Shown: positions 16,131 to 25,835, numbered from the stretch's first letter. The stretch is DNA of 64,000 nucleotides from Shewanella sp. HN-41 (GCF_000217915.1 NZ_AFOZ01000046.1:186001-250000); one strand, 5' to 3'. Numbers and translations are program-made. The notes: generated by a model not told the origin, from the sequence alone.

Positions 16131-16700
16131 ATGTGTCGCTATTCATATCCGCTAGCCTGCCTGAGCATTGGACTGTTGAGTCTATGCCAACCGCTTAGAG
16201 CGGCCGAGTATAACACTTCACTGCCATCTGTTATGTCGGATGTCACTGAGAATACCCCTTATATCGCGCTGATGCTCGACTACGTCCCCAACGAGGATAG
16301 TCTCTACGGTATTACAATAGCCCCCTATCATTTCGATGATAATTATCAGCAATGGGGTTATTACTTAGGTTATGCCCGCAGCCGCGAAACCGATATTACC
16401 GTGCCAGAACCCGCGCAGTCCAACCGCCAAGACAGCCTCTGGCGTTTAGGTTTAAGCTACAGTTTTACTCAGGATTTAAGCTTTTATGCGGGCGGCAGTG
16501 CCTACATTAGCACCACAGCTTATACCAACAATATTTCACCCAGAATTGTCGATGGCAACCCCACTTGGGAAGAAGATAAAACTACTCAATGGGGCGCCGA
16601 AGCGGGTTTTAGATACCGGCTCACCGAGCATCTCATACTCAGTGCCGGGTATAACTCCAGCACTGAGTCGGCGTTATTTAGCATAGGTTATGCGGGTTAA
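16131..16700 (+). CDS. Exported outer-membrane beta-barrel-like protein
   Basis: A 189-residue protein with a signal peptide ending near LRAAEY and a mature part made of alternating hydrophobic/polar strands rich in Tyr and Gly (GYYLGYARS, WRLGLSYSF, SFYAGGSAYIS, WGAEAGFRYRL, ALFSIGYAG). The even spacing and the final aromatic-containing strand fit an eight-stranded barrel. No family could be named. It stands alone between mscS-type and DUF3157 genes. Function unknown. Confidence 0.7.
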   Translation: MCRYSYPLACLSIGLLSLCQPLRAAEYNTSLPSVMSDVTENTPYIALMLDYVPNEDSLYGITIAPYHFDDNYQQWGYYLGYARSRETDITVPEPAQSNRQDSLWRLGLSYSFTQDLSFYAGGSAYISTTAYTNNISPRIVDGNPTWEEDKTTQWGAEAGFRYRLTEHLILSAGYNSSTESALFSIGYAG

Positions 16701-16847
16701 TGCCACTGTCATGCGACTCAAGTTGTATCCTACGATAAAAATCAACTTTATTCCCCCAAATGCGACTTAGGCAGTGACTAATGCGCAGTAAATTGTTTAT
16801 GTTAGGGCAGAATATTGACTCAGACGGTTATCGGAGCCTGAAATCTA

Positions 16848-17483
16848 ATGCAAACTTCACTACGCCTTAGCGTACTTAGCTCATTGTTGCTGCTATCGTC
16901 ATCGGCTATCGCGGCCGATGTTGCAACAATCACCCTTGAAAATGGTGCCCAAGTCCGGCTTAAAGACGACTTTACCTGGGAATATGTGGTGACAGAAACC
17001 AAAGCGGCCGCAGCGGTATTAACCCCCCAAGCCGTAGCGCCAGCGGTAAATGCCCCTGTGGTCGCCACGAGCGCCGCCGTTGCTGAAACTGCCGTTGCAA
17101 CTACCGCACCAGTCACGACCCTTACCGCCAACGCCATAGCCAGACCCGAACTCTTAGGCTCTACCGCCAAAGACGGTATTAAAGTCAGCTTTACCGACAG
17201 CCAGTGGAAGGGCGATAAACTCGGCCTTAGCTTCGAACTTGCCAGCACTAGCGGTGAGCATGTGACCTTAGTTGAAGTCGAAGCCAGCTTCTTTGCCGAC
17301 GACGGTACTTTGCTCAAAACTGAGAAACTCGAAGTATGGGAAGCCATTTTCCGCATGCCAGAGACTTATTTGCGTAAAGGTGAGCAACGTAAGAGCCCTG
17401 TTATTTGGGTAGAAGGCATAGATAAAAGCCAATGGCAGAAACAGCTTATCAATCTCAAAATCACTGAAATCAACTCTCGCTGA
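16848..17483 (+). CDS. Exported DUF3157-like protein
   Basis: A 211-residue protein with a signal peptide cleaved after AIA. The mature N-terminus ITLENGAQVRLKDDFTWEYV matches my recollection of the DUF3157 family of Shewanella and Vibrio. An Ala/Val/Thr-rich flexible linker spans about 50-95, and a C-terminal domain holds VSFTDSQWKGDKLGLSFEL and a closing PVIWVEGIDKSQWQKQL. Function unknown. A 13-bp perfect hairpin follows the stop. Confidence 0.65.
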   Translation: MQTSLRLSVLSSLLLLSSSAIAADVATITLENGAQVRLKDDFTWEYVVTETKAAAAVLTPQAVAPAVNAPVVATSAAVAETAVATTAPVTTLTANAIARPELLGSTAKDGIKVSFTDSQWKGDKLGLSFELASTSGEHVTLVEVEASFFADDGTLLKTEKLEVWEAIFRMPETYLRKGEQRKSPVIWVEGIDKSQWQKQLINLKITEINSR

Positions 17484-17823
17484 TTTAACCTACAGAGATA
17501 AGGAATTGAAAGCTGGCTTTCAATTCCTTGCAAACCTTCTTCTAAGCTTGCTCTCCCCAAATAATCCTAGCGTTCCCCTACTCAGCACTGGGTTAACCAG
17601 ATAAGCGTGAAATATACCTTTGGCACACTAAGGTAAAAAGTGTCCACTGACCGCTCGGACACATTAGCGGACACACTCGAGCCTCGACGCAGGAACCATT
17701 CGGACAACCACAAAGCTATCGCACTGATAAATAATATAAAAAATCATGGCATAAATACTGAATAACCACAGAGATGCTTAGCTGATGCAAGCTGTAAATT
17801 CCGCTTAAACACAAGGAGACACT
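17484..17823. other. Intergenic region with hairpin and GGACAC repeats
   Basis: A hairpin of 13 bp (17500-17512 with 17517-17529, loop CTGG) lies just after the DUF3157 gene but has no T tract. Further on, GTGTCC at 17640 and GGACAC at 17657 and 17669 form an inverted plus direct repeat that looks like a regulator site for the downstream genes. No gene is visible. Confidence 0.5.
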
Positions 17824-18450
17824 ATGAATGCAACTACTAAAATCATTGGCAGCCTTTTTATCCTCGCGTTAGCCCCAGCCACACTCTGGGCTACCCAGCA
17901 AACGAGCCAAGCAGCTCAACACAATATTTCTGTCATAAGCCAAAACCAACCTGATTTTTCATGGATCTATGTGCAAAAAAATGGCGAGATGACGGTAGGC
18001 GCGGGTAATCGAGACGATTGGGAAAAACTCACACGCCAAGGTAATCCTTACCAAACGGATTACCTGTGGTTCAAGAGCGCTGGCATAGCCTATGTGATCA
18101 CCGATCCTGTATTGGTCGACCAAATCAAAAGCGCCATTATTCCAATGCAACAACATGGGGATAAAATGCAGGCTGTGGGCGAAAAAATGCAGCAAAAAGG
18201 CGATGCTATCAGCGCCCAAACGAACAAACTCTTACTCAATCTCACCTCTGGTGAAGAAGACCCTGAGGTCAAATCACAAATCGATGATCTGAGCGAGTCG
18301 ATGGAAGTTCTCGGCAAGGAGATGGAACAACTCAGCATGGTTCATCAACAACTGGTCAACCAAGCAGAAAAGCAGGTGACAGCCCTCGTCCAAGAAGCCA
18401 TTAAAAAAGGGACAGCAACAGTCATGCCTGCCAGCAAAAAACAGATTTAA
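17824..18450 (+). CDS. Exported protein with long coiled coil, function unknown
   Basis: A 208-residue protein with a signal peptide ending at about LWA. The first third has DFSWIYVQKNGEMTVGAGNRDDW, a compact strand-rich part. From about residue 100 to 195 it is almost purely helical with heptad spacing (MQAVGEKMQQKGDAIS, IDDLSESMEVLGKEMEQL), predicting a coiled coil. There is no membrane anchor. It lies 108 bp upstream of the M48 protease on the same strand with no terminator in between, so the pair may be co-expressed. I do not recognise the family. Confidence 0.7.
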   Translation: MNATTKIIGSLFILALAPATLWATQQTSQAAQHNISVISQNQPDFSWIYVQKNGEMTVGAGNRDDWEKLTRQGNPYQTDYLWFKSAGIAYVITDPVLVDQIKSAIIPMQQHGDKMQAVGEKMQQKGDAISAQTNKLLLNLTSGEEDPEVKSQIDDLSESMEVLGKEMEQLSMVHQQLVNQAEKQVTALVQEAIKKGTATVMPASKKQI

Positions 18451-18558
18451 TTTAACGTGTACAAAATATGTTGAATATTTCTGTTTATATTGATTGAATT
18501 TCCTAGTGAAATTGACTATTTTCACGCCGTTTGTCACTTCACTAGGAAAAGGATCAAC

Positions 18559-19884
18559 ATGGAACAAGTTATTACCGCAGGGAACGATAATCCCATTCAG
18601 ATGACGGATATTGTCTATTCGAAGGAAAAATCGCTGTTCACTCTGTTAGCCATTATTTCAGGGCTCGTCTGGGCAGGATTGATCATAGGCACCTTAGGTG
18701 TCGCACTCATTTATGTATTGGCATTTTTCATAATCTACCTCTTTAGCCATTCCGCCTTTATTAGTTACTTAAAAGGTACTGCAGTTGAGATCAGTGCGGA
18801 GCAATTCCCTGATTTACATAAACAATATTTAGCATGCTGCGCGCGCTTAGAAATAAAAGAACCACCAAGGGCCTACTTACTGGCCGCCGACGGTATGCTT
18901 AATGCCTTGGCCACCCGCTTCCTTGGACGCCACTATATAGTGTTGTTCTCATCGATTGTGGATGCGCTTGAGTCAGATAAAGATGCCCTCAATTTCTATA
19001 TTGGCCACGAGCTAGGCCACATTCGCCGCAATCATATAGGCAAAGCGCCTTTATTAGTGTTTGCCACTTGGTTGCCCCTCATAGGTGCAGCCTATTCCCG
19101 CGCCTGTGAATATACCTGCGATCTCCACGGGCTGCGCTGCTGCAACAGTTTACGCTCGGCCACCAATGCCGTTGCCGTATTGGCGGCCGGGGTTGAGCAA
19201 TGGAAACGCATGAATGTGGATCAATATATTCGCCAAACCCAAGAATCGAGCGGATTTTGGATGTCACTGCACGAGCTTAATGGCAGCTATCCTTGGCTAA
19301 CCAAACGTATGGCGAGAGTCCAAGCCAAGGCGCAAGGAACGGAATACACGCCGCCATCACGCAGTGCATGGGCGTTTGTATTTAGCCTCTTTATGCCGCG
19401 TATGGGCACAGCAGGCGGTGGACTCATTATTTTTGCTGCGATTATTGGTGTTGCCGCCGCGGTGGCGATTCCCGCCTATAAGGAATACCAAGAAAAGATG
19501 GGCGCGGGTGTGAGTTATGAGGCGCCAGCGGATGAAGCTCAGTCTTTAACCTTAACCGTTCCCGACACTGACGCTGCGGTTAAGCATATAGAACAATTGC
19601 ATCAATCATTAACGCCAATTACCGACACCTTAACGGCCTACTACCAGGCCCACAAAGCTTGGCCGACGGAATTGGAAGTCCTAGGGCTCACGGATGCGCA
19701 ACTGGCCACTTTCAATCTCTACACCGATGGCATAGTCGGATTTGTTGGAGGCGAAGCCCTAGGGGATTACCAAGACTATGAGGTGTATCTATCACCCCAA
19801 GTCGATGAGCAAGACAATGTCACTTGGGTGTGCAGCAGTAGCGGTATTCCCGACGAGTATTTACCCGCGGATTGCAAGGGCTAA
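18559..19884 (+). CDS. M48-family membrane metalloprotease with pilin-like C-terminal domain
   Basis: A 441-residue HtpX-like zinc protease. Two N-terminal helices (about 25-70) anchor it, the zinc motif HELGH is at 150-154, and the third ligand Glu184 sits in RACEYTCD, the M48 layout. After the protease domain comes another hydrophobic helix (about 297-315) with AAAVAIPAYKEYQEKM, strongly like the N-terminal helix of type IV pilins. A domain with YYQAHKAWPTELEVLGL and a terminal Cys pair (VCSSSGIPDEYLPADC) follows, also pilin-like. ATG 18559 has AAAGGA upstream; a longer frame from 18490 lacks a site and is rejected. The substrate is unknown. Confidence 0.85.
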   Translation: MEQVITAGNDNPIQMTDIVYSKEKSLFTLLAIISGLVWAGLIIGTLGVALIYVLAFFIIYLFSHSAFISYLKGTAVEISAEQFPDLHKQYLACCARLEIKEPPRAYLLAADGMLNALATRFLGRHYIVLFSSIVDALESDKDALNFYIGHELGHIRRNHIGKAPLLVFATWLPLIGAAYSRACEYTCDLHGLRCCNSLRSATNAVAVLAAGVEQWKRMNVDQYIRQTQESSGFWMSLHELNGSYPWLTKRMARVQAKAQGTEYTPPSRSAWAFVFSLFMPRMGTAGGGLIIFAAIIGVAAAVAIPAYKEYQEKMGAGVSYEAPADEAQSLTLTVPDTDAAVKHIEQLHQSLTPITDTLTAYYQAHKAWPTELEVLGLTDAQLATFNLYTDGIVGFVGGEALGDYQDYEVYLSPQVDEQDNVTWVCSSSGIPDEYLPADCKG

Positions 19885-19941
19885 TCTTAGACTTACGACA
19901 CCCAATATTGAGGTGAAGGCCCATCTCCTCACCCATAAATT

Positions 19942-19974
19942 AAAAAGGCACAAACGATAAGTTTGTGCCTTTTT
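19942..19974. terminator. Bidirectional terminator between the M48 gene and hutH
   Basis: AAAGGCACAAAC/GTTTGTGCCTTT stem with a five-base loop, A run before and T run after, serving both convergent genes. Confidence 0.88.
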
Positions 19975-20000
19975 CTTTATTTTTAATGCTTATACCTTAA

Positions 20001-21542
20001 TTAAAAGCTTGGCAGTGTGCCCTTTGGCAAGTAAGCATTAAAACTTGAGGTATACAGCAGATCCGTTGCCGCCTCGATATCTGGTGCGAAGTACCTGTCT
20101 TTATCATAGTAGGCGACCACTTCGCGTAGCTCGGCCTTCGCCTGCGCCACCGCTTTGCTTGGCATTAATGGCGCCCGGAAATCCAGACCTTGGGCCGCCG
20201 CCAATAGCTCAACCGCCAATACGCCGCGGGTATTTTCACTCATATCCCGCAGACGACGCGCCGCGAAGGTGGCCATAGAAACATGGTCTTCTTGGTTGGC
20301 CGAGGTGGGTAAGCTGTCTACCGATGCAGGGTGGGCGTAGGTTTTATTCTCGGATGCCAGTGCCGCCGCTGTCACTTGGGCGATCATAAAGCCAGAGTTC
20401 ACGCCGCCATTTTTCACTAGGAATGCTGGCAGTTTAGACAGACTAGAATCGATCAGCAACGCAATACGACGTTCTGCAATAGAGCCTAACTCGGCAATCG
20501 CAATCGCCAGATTATCCGCCGCCATAGCGACAGGCTCGGCGTGGAAGTTACCGCCGGAGATAATGTCACCGGTATCTTGGAATACCAGCGGGTTATCGGT
20601 CACGCCATTGGCCTCAGTGCCTAATACTTCGGCCGCGTGGCGAATTTGCGTCAAGCAAGCGCCAAGTACCTGTGGTTGGCAACGCAGTGAGTAAGGATCT
20701 TGCACCTTCTCGCAGTTGATGTGGCTTAAGCTGATCTCAGACTCTTCACCCAACAGATGACGGAACACCATGGCCGAATCAATTTGTCCCTTCTGACCAC
20801 GGGCGGCATGAATACGTGGGTCGAACGGGCTGCGGCTACCCATGGCGGCCTCGACACTCATAGCACCGATCACAGAGCTGGCGGCAAATAAGTCTTCGGC
20901 GTGGAACAACCCTTCCAGCGCCAGTGCCGTAGAAGCCTGAGTACCGTTAAGCAGGGCTAAGCCTTCTTTCGCGGCTAAATCGATGGGCTTGAGGCCAGCA
21001 ATTTCTAAGCCTTCGGCGGCGGAAATTAACTCGCCTTTATAGCTCATTTCACCTTCGCCCAGCAGCGGCAGACACATATGGGCTAACGGTGCTAAGTCGC
21101 CGGAGGCGCCTACCGAACCCTTTTCAGGCACGCAGGGATAAACTTCGGCATTCACTAGGCTGATAAGGAAGTTAATCACCTCTAAACGAATGCCAGAGAA
21201 GCCACGGCTCAGGGAGTTGATCTTTAACACCATCATCAGGCGCACAGTGGCGTCCTGCATATATTGGCCCGTGCCAGCCGCGTGGGATAACACGATAGAG
21301 CGTTGCAGTAATTGCAGATCTTCTGGGGCAATTTTAGTGTTAGCTAACAGACCAAAACCTGTGTTAATGCCGTAAACCGTTCGGCCTTCATCCAACACCT
21401 TTTGCACGATTTGCGCGCTGGTGTTGATGTCGGTGATTGCCTCTGGTGCCAGTTCTAGTGTCAGCTTATGGCGGCTGATTTCACGCAATTGTGCCAAGCT
21501 TAAGTTGCCGGGCGTTAATACTAAATGATTGACTGATTTCAT
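20001..21542 (-). CDS. hutH: Histidine ammonia-lyase HutH
   Basis: First enzyme of histidine degradation: removes ammonia from L-histidine to give trans-urocanate. The electrophilic MIO cofactor forms from Ala-Ser-Gly at 146-148 in the motif GSVGASGDLAPLAHM. The Tyr of VYGINTGFG near 57 and the GNFHAEPVA segment near 333 are the expected active-site elements. The 513-residue length from ATG 21542 fits the family; an upstream GTG (21575) would add 11 polar residues unlike HutH. Last gene of the hutC-hutU-hutH direction, 49 bp after hutU. Confidence 0.97.
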   Translation of the reverse strand: MKSVNHLVLTPGNLSLAQLREISRHKLTLELAPEAITDINTSAQIVQKVLDEGRTVYGINTGFGLLANTKIAPEDLQLLQRSIVLSHAAGTGQYMQDATVRLMMVLKINSLSRGFSGIRLEVINFLISLVNAEVYPCVPEKGSVGASGDLAPLAHMCLPLLGEGEMSYKGELISAAEGLEIAGLKPIDLAAKEGLALLNGTQASTALALEGLFHAEDLFAASSVIGAMSVEAAMGSRSPFDPRIHAARGQKGQIDSAMVFRHLLGEESEISLSHINCEKVQDPYSLRCQPQVLGACLTQIRHAAEVLGTEANGVTDNPLVFQDTGDIISGGNFHAEPVAMAADNLAIAIAELGSIAERRIALLIDSSLSKLPAFLVKNGGVNSGFMIAQVTAAALASENKTYAHPASVDSLPTSANQEDHVSMATFAARRLRDMSENTRGVLAVELLAAAQGLDFRAPLMPSKAVAQAKAELREVVAYYDKDRYFAPDIEAATDLLYTSSFNAYLPKGTLPSF

Positions 21543-21591
21543 TTTTACATCCGTATTCTTGTCGTTGTTTTTCACGGTTTGTGTTGAACAG

Positions 21592-23262
21592 TTAGTCTTT
21601 AAGCATGGGCAGATCTAAGCCCTGCTCTTTTGCGCAGTTTTTCGCGATCTCATAACCCGCATCCGCATGGCGCATCACGCCTGTCGCGGGGTCGTTCCAC
21701 AGCACACGGCCAACACGTTTAGCCGCGGCCTCAGTACCGTCACACACGATCACCACACCCGAGTGTTGGCTAAAGCCCATGCCGACACCACCACCGTGGT
21801 GCAAGGATACCCAAGTTGCGCCGCTGGCAGTGTTCAGTAGGGCGTTCAGTAATGGCCAGTCAGATACTGCGTCTGAACCGTCCATCATAGATTCGGTTTC
21901 ACGGTTAGGGCTGGCGACTGAGCCTGAGTCTAAGTGGTCACGACCAATCACGATGGGCGCCGACAGCTCGCCGTTTTTCACCATTTCGTTAAAGGCTTGG
22001 GCTAAACGCGCACGGTCCTTTAAACCAACCCAGCAGATACGCGCTGGCAGACCTTGGAAGGCGATACGCTCACGGGCCATATCTAACCAGTTGTGCAGGT
22101 GTGGATTATCGGGGATCAGCTCCTTCACTTTGGCGTCGGTCTTGTAGATATCCTCAGGATCGCCAGATAGCGCCACCCAACGGAACGGACCGATACCTTC
22201 GCAGAAGAGTGGACGAATATAGGCAGGCACAAAACCTGGGAAATCGAACGCGTTTTTAACGCCGGTTTCGAAGGCCATTTGGCGAATATTGTTACCATAG
22301 TCTAAGGTCGCTGCGCCTGCCGCTTGCAGATCCAGCATGGCTTGCACCTGCACCGCCATCGATGCTTTAGCCGCTTTTACGACGGCAGCCTCATCGGTTT
22401 TCCGCATGTCAGCCGCTTGCGCCATGGTCCAGCCCTGTGGCAAATAGCCGTTCAGCGGATCGTGGGCAGAGGTTTGGTCGGTAACAACATCAGGGGTAAT
22501 GCCACGTTTAACCAATTCGGCAAACACATCGGCGGCGTTAGCCAGCAGGCCGACTGAAACGGGTTTGCCAGCAGCATTGGCGTCGTTGATCATGCTTAAG
22601 GCTTCATCTAATGAAGTCGCCTTTTTATCCACGTAACGGGTACGCAGACGAAAATCGATACGGGTTTCATCCACTTCACAGGCGAGCACAGAGAAGCCAG
22701 CCATAGTACCCGCCAGTGTTTGCGCGCCGCCCATGCCACCTAAACCACCGGTGAGGATCCACTTACCGGCAGCCACACCACCAAAATGTTGTTTTGCCAC
22801 GGCAACGAAGGTCTCATAAGTACCTTGAACAATGCCTTGGGTACCGATATAAATCCAAGAACCCGCGGTCATCTGGCCATACATGGCCAAACCTAATTTA
22901 TCTAACTCGTTGAAATGCTCCCAGTTCGCCCAATGTGGCACTAGGTTAGAGTTAGCGATCAGTACGCGCGGCGCATCCGCATGGGTGCGAAATACGCCCA
23001 CAGGTTTGCCCGATTGCACTAATAGGGTTTCGTCGTCTTCGAGGCGTTTTAGCACTTCGATAATCTTGTCGTAGCAGTCCCAGTCACGGGCTGCGCGGCC
23101 GATACCGCCGTAAACCACTAAATCCTCTGGGCGCTCGGCCACATCGGGATGTAAGTTGTTCATTAACATGCGCATTGGCGCCTCGGTTAACCAGCTTTTA
23201 CAGCTTAATTGGCTGCCATGGGGCGCAATAATGCGGCGGCTTGGATCGTGTCGCTTGTCCAT
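21592..23262 (-). CDS. hutU: Urocanate hydratase HutU
   Basis: Second step of histidine degradation: converts urocanate to 4-imidazolone-5-propionate using a tightly bound NAD+ as electrophile. The 556 residues contain the NAD-binding loop TGGLGGMGGAQTLAG near 175, the QTSAHDPLNGYLP segment and the PARICWVGLKDR motif with the active-site Cys near 410. AGAGGA lies 8 bp before ATG 23262, so the 28-codon upstream extension of the open frame is rejected. Located between hutC and hutH on the same strand. Confidence 0.97.
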   Translation of the reverse strand: MDKRHDPSRRIIAPHGSQLSCKSWLTEAPMRMLMNNLHPDVAERPEDLVVYGGIGRAARDWDCYDKIIEVLKRLEDDETLLVQSGKPVGVFRTHADAPRVLIANSNLVPHWANWEHFNELDKLGLAMYGQMTAGSWIYIGTQGIVQGTYETFVAVAKQHFGGVAAGKWILTGGLGGMGGAQTLAGTMAGFSVLACEVDETRIDFRLRTRYVDKKATSLDEALSMINDANAAGKPVSVGLLANAADVFAELVKRGITPDVVTDQTSAHDPLNGYLPQGWTMAQAADMRKTDEAAVVKAAKASMAVQVQAMLDLQAAGAATLDYGNNIRQMAFETGVKNAFDFPGFVPAYIRPLFCEGIGPFRWVALSGDPEDIYKTDAKVKELIPDNPHLHNWLDMARERIAFQGLPARICWVGLKDRARLAQAFNEMVKNGELSAPIVIGRDHLDSGSVASPNRETESMMDGSDAVSDWPLLNALLNTASGATWVSLHHGGGVGMGFSQHSGVVIVCDGTEAAAKRVGRVLWNDPATGVMRHADAGYEIAKNCAKEQGLDLPMLKD

Positions 23263-23386
23263 TGAGATGTCCTCTTTCAACCTGTTGAACTCACTCGCCT
23301 TTTGGCTAAGTGCTATTGTTTTTATTGTGTTTTTGTCGCTAACCATCGGATGAATGCCATAAGCCTTAACCTCTGATCGCGTGCTG

Positions 23387-24094
23387 TTATTTATTGAATG
23401 TCAGGTGACCGCCGAGTTTAAAGCGGCTACCTGGGTGTACTAATTTGGCAAAACTCACCACCCCTTGGCGTGACCAAGTGCGGCGCGAAATCTGTAAACA
23501 GGGTTCGGTGGCGGGAATCGCCAACCTCTGTTGCAATTCGCTACTGGCAATAATCGCTTCTATGGTGTGATGCGCCTCGGTCAGCGGAGCCACCTGCGAC
23601 AGATATTCATGGGGCGTCTGTTCGCTAAAGTCCTGCGCCAGATAGTCGGGTGCGAAGGCAGGATTCACATAACGCTCCTCGACTTGGAGCGGCACGCCCT
23701 GCTCGCAATGCACTAACACCGAATGAAACACCGGACTCCCGAGTTCCAGCGCCAGTGCGATGGCGATGGGCGCGCTGGCATTCACTTGTCTCAGTGCTAA
23801 CTGCTGCACACTGTAACCATGACCTCGGTCTTTGATTTCATCGGCAATATTGCGAATGGCGAGCATGGAGGATTGCGACTTCCGCCCCGCCACAAAGGTG
23901 CCCAGCCCCTGGGATCGCTCCAGCACGCCGTTATCTGTGAGTTCAGTTAATGCGCGCCGCGCCGTCATCCTGCTGCAGGTAAATAGCTCGGCCAGCTGAT
24001 TCTCAGAAGGCACGCGGGCGTTTTCTTCCCACTCACCCGATTCAATACAGGTGATAATGTATTGCTTAATTTCTGCAAACTTAGGGATAGCCAA
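23387..24094 (-). CDS. hutC: Histidine utilisation repressor HutC (GntR family)
   Basis: Urocanate-responsive repressor of the hut genes. The N-terminal winged helix-turn-helix (about 1-65) has RVPSENQLAELFTCSRMTARRALTEL, and the UTRA ligand domain contains NIADEIKDRGH, the SVLVHCEQGVPLQVEERYVN strand and a C-terminal LVHPGSRFKLGGH typical of HutC. The likely start is a TTG at 24094, preceded by GAGGA with 6-bp spacing; an earlier TTG at 24139 lacks a good site. Divergent from hutI, with a strong palindromic operator between them, so it probably represses both directions and itself. Confidence 0.93.
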   Translation of the reverse strand: MAIPKFAEIKQYIITCIESGEWEENARVPSENQLAELFTCSRMTARRALTELTDNGVLERSQGLGTFVAGRKSQSSMLAIRNIADEIKDRGHGYSVQQLALRQVNASAPIAIALALELGSPVFHSVLVHCEQGVPLQVEERYVNPAFAPDYLAQDFSEQTPHEYLSQVAPLTEAHHTIEAIIASSELQQRLAIPATEPCLQISRRTWSRQGVVSFAKLVHPGSRFKLGGHLTFNK

Positions 24095-24163
24095 AACATT
24101 TCCTCGGTATAAAATTCTAGGGGCTAGGTGCTCTTTCAAACCTTCAAAATTGCGGCTACAATC

Positions 24164-24195
24164 CTAGCTTGTATATACAAGTAAATACAAGCTAG
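24164..24195. promoter_or_regulatory. Hut operator between hutC and hutI
   Basis: CTTGTATATACAAG (24168-24181) is a perfect 14-bp palindrome, matching the TGTATATACA-type site known for HutC proteins. It sits inside a larger inverted repeat with 11-bp arms (24164-24174 and 24185-24195), producing a second, overlapping half-site TACAAG. Position between the divergent genes fits repression of both. Confidence 0.85.
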
Positions 24196-24259
24196 CTCAC
24201 ATAACTTTCGATAATAAAGAGTTTGCGGGGCCAAAAAGCCAACGCAGCGAGGGATAACA

Positions 24260-25486
24260 ATGTCTTGGGATCAGGTTTGGATAGACGTTAACGTAGCAAC
24301 AATGGACCCTTCCATATCAGCACCTTACGGCGCAATTACCAATGCGGCCATTGCCGTAAAAGACGGCAAAATTGCCTGGCTTGGGCCCCGCAGCGAACTG
24401 CCCGCCTTCGATGTATTGTCCATTCCTGTTTACAGGGGCAAGGGCGGCTGGATCACCCCAGGATTGATCGACGCCCACACTCACTTAGTTTTTGCCGGTA
24501 ATCGTGCCAATGAATTTGAGCTACGCCTAAAGGGCGCCACCTACGAGGAAATCGCCCGTGCCGGCGGCGGGATTATTTCCACGGTTAATGCCTGCCGCGA
24601 GGCGGATGAAGCAGAACTATTTGAACTGGGTCGCCAGCGTTTAAATGCTTTGGCAAAGGAAGGCGTCACCACGGTAGAGATTAAGTCTGGCTATGGCTTA
24701 GATACCGAAACCGAACTCAAAATCCTGCGCGTGGCCCGCGAACTCGGCCAGCATCACCATGTGGATGTGAAGACCACCTTCCTCGGTGCCCATGCGATTC
24801 CACCCGAATTTAAAGACAATAGCGATGGCTATGTCGACTTAATTATCAATAGGATGCTGCCAGCGGTGATCAAAGAGAACCTCGCCGATGCGGTGGATGT
24901 GTTCTGCGAGAATATCGCCTTCAATCTTGAGCAAACCGAGCGCGTACTCAGCGCCGCCAAAGCCGCAGGCTTAGAAATTAAGCTCCATGCCGAGCAGTTA
25001 ACCAATATGGGCGGCTCGGAATTAGCCGCACGCTTAGGGGCAAAGTCGGTTGATCATATTGAATATTTGGATGAGGCAGGCGTAAAAGCCCTAAGCGAAA
25101 GCGGCACCTGCGCCGTGCTACTGCCGGGCGCGTTTTACTTTTTGCGTGAAACCCAAAAGCCACCTATCGATTTACTACGCCAATACGGCGTGCCAATGGT
25201 GCTTGCCAGTGACTTTAATCCCGGCTCATCGCCCATTTGCTCGACCCTGCTGATGCTCAATATGGGCTGCACCCTATTCCGCTTAACGCCAGAGGAAGCC
25301 CTTACGGGTCTCACCTTAAATGCCGCCAAAGCACTTGGGATTGAAGATACCGTCGGCAGTTTAGTGGTCGGCAAACAGGCGGATTTCTGTCTATGGGATA
25401 TCGCCACTCCAGCGCAGTTAGCCTATTCCTACGGCGTAAACCCCTGCAAAGATGTAGTGAAAAACGGTAAGTTAGTTCATCAATAA
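24260..25486 (+). CDS. hutI: Imidazolonepropionase HutI
   Basis: Third step of histidine degradation: hydrolyses 4-imidazolone-5-propionate to N-formimidoyl-glutamate. A 408-residue amidohydrolase-fold metal enzyme with the metal-binding HTH in PGLIDAHTHLVFAGNRANEFE near residues 70-90, the ARAGGGIISTVNACREA segment, further ligand His in KLHAEQ near 242 and the metal Asp in VLASDFNPGSSP near 316. Ends in the usual KNGKLVHQ. GAGGGA precedes the ATG. hutF/hutG genes are not in the window, so the downstream route (formimidoyl-glutamate to glutamate) must be encoded elsewhere. Confidence 0.97.
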   Translation: MSWDQVWIDVNVATMDPSISAPYGAITNAAIAVKDGKIAWLGPRSELPAFDVLSIPVYRGKGGWITPGLIDAHTHLVFAGNRANEFELRLKGATYEEIARAGGGIISTVNACREADEAELFELGRQRLNALAKEGVTTVEIKSGYGLDTETELKILRVARELGQHHHVDVKTTFLGAHAIPPEFKDNSDGYVDLIINRMLPAVIKENLADAVDVFCENIAFNLEQTERVLSAAKAAGLEIKLHAEQLTNMGGSELAARLGAKSVDHIEYLDEAGVKALSESGTCAVLLPGAFYFLRETQKPPIDLLRQYGVPMVLASDFNPGSSPICSTLLMLNMGCTLFRLTPEEALTGLTLNAAKALGIEDTVGSLVVGKQADFCLWDIATPAQLAYSYGVNPCKDVVKNGKLVHQ

Positions 25487-25835
25487 ATGGCTAAAGCGCA
25501 AGATGAATTATGCTTTTCTGAATTAACTCTTGTTTAAATAAAGTCTTTTAACTGTAAGCCAAGTGGGGATAACTAAAATCCCCATTTGGATTACCAATTA
25601 ACGATGACAAACATGGTAAGTATCTTCCTAGATCCCGCACATACATCTCCCCCACATTCGGCACTAAATTAGGGCTCATTCCAACAAATTTATTCCCCAG
25701 CACACTTATTGCAATAATGTAATAATTACGTGTAATGTATGTAATTTACAATATAAGCGACCAGCTTGCATAATTGTTGGTTGATTAATCTATAAATCAT
25801 TTTTAAAGGACATTTGTCGTAAGGATGCACTCTTC
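25487..25835. other. Intergenic region, no gene seen
   Basis: 349 bp, AT-rich towards the right. Contains a run of related TGTAAT/TGTAATTTAC words around 25725-25755 that may be promoter or operator sequence for the lipoprotein operon. No strong terminator for hutI was found. Confidence 0.5.
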
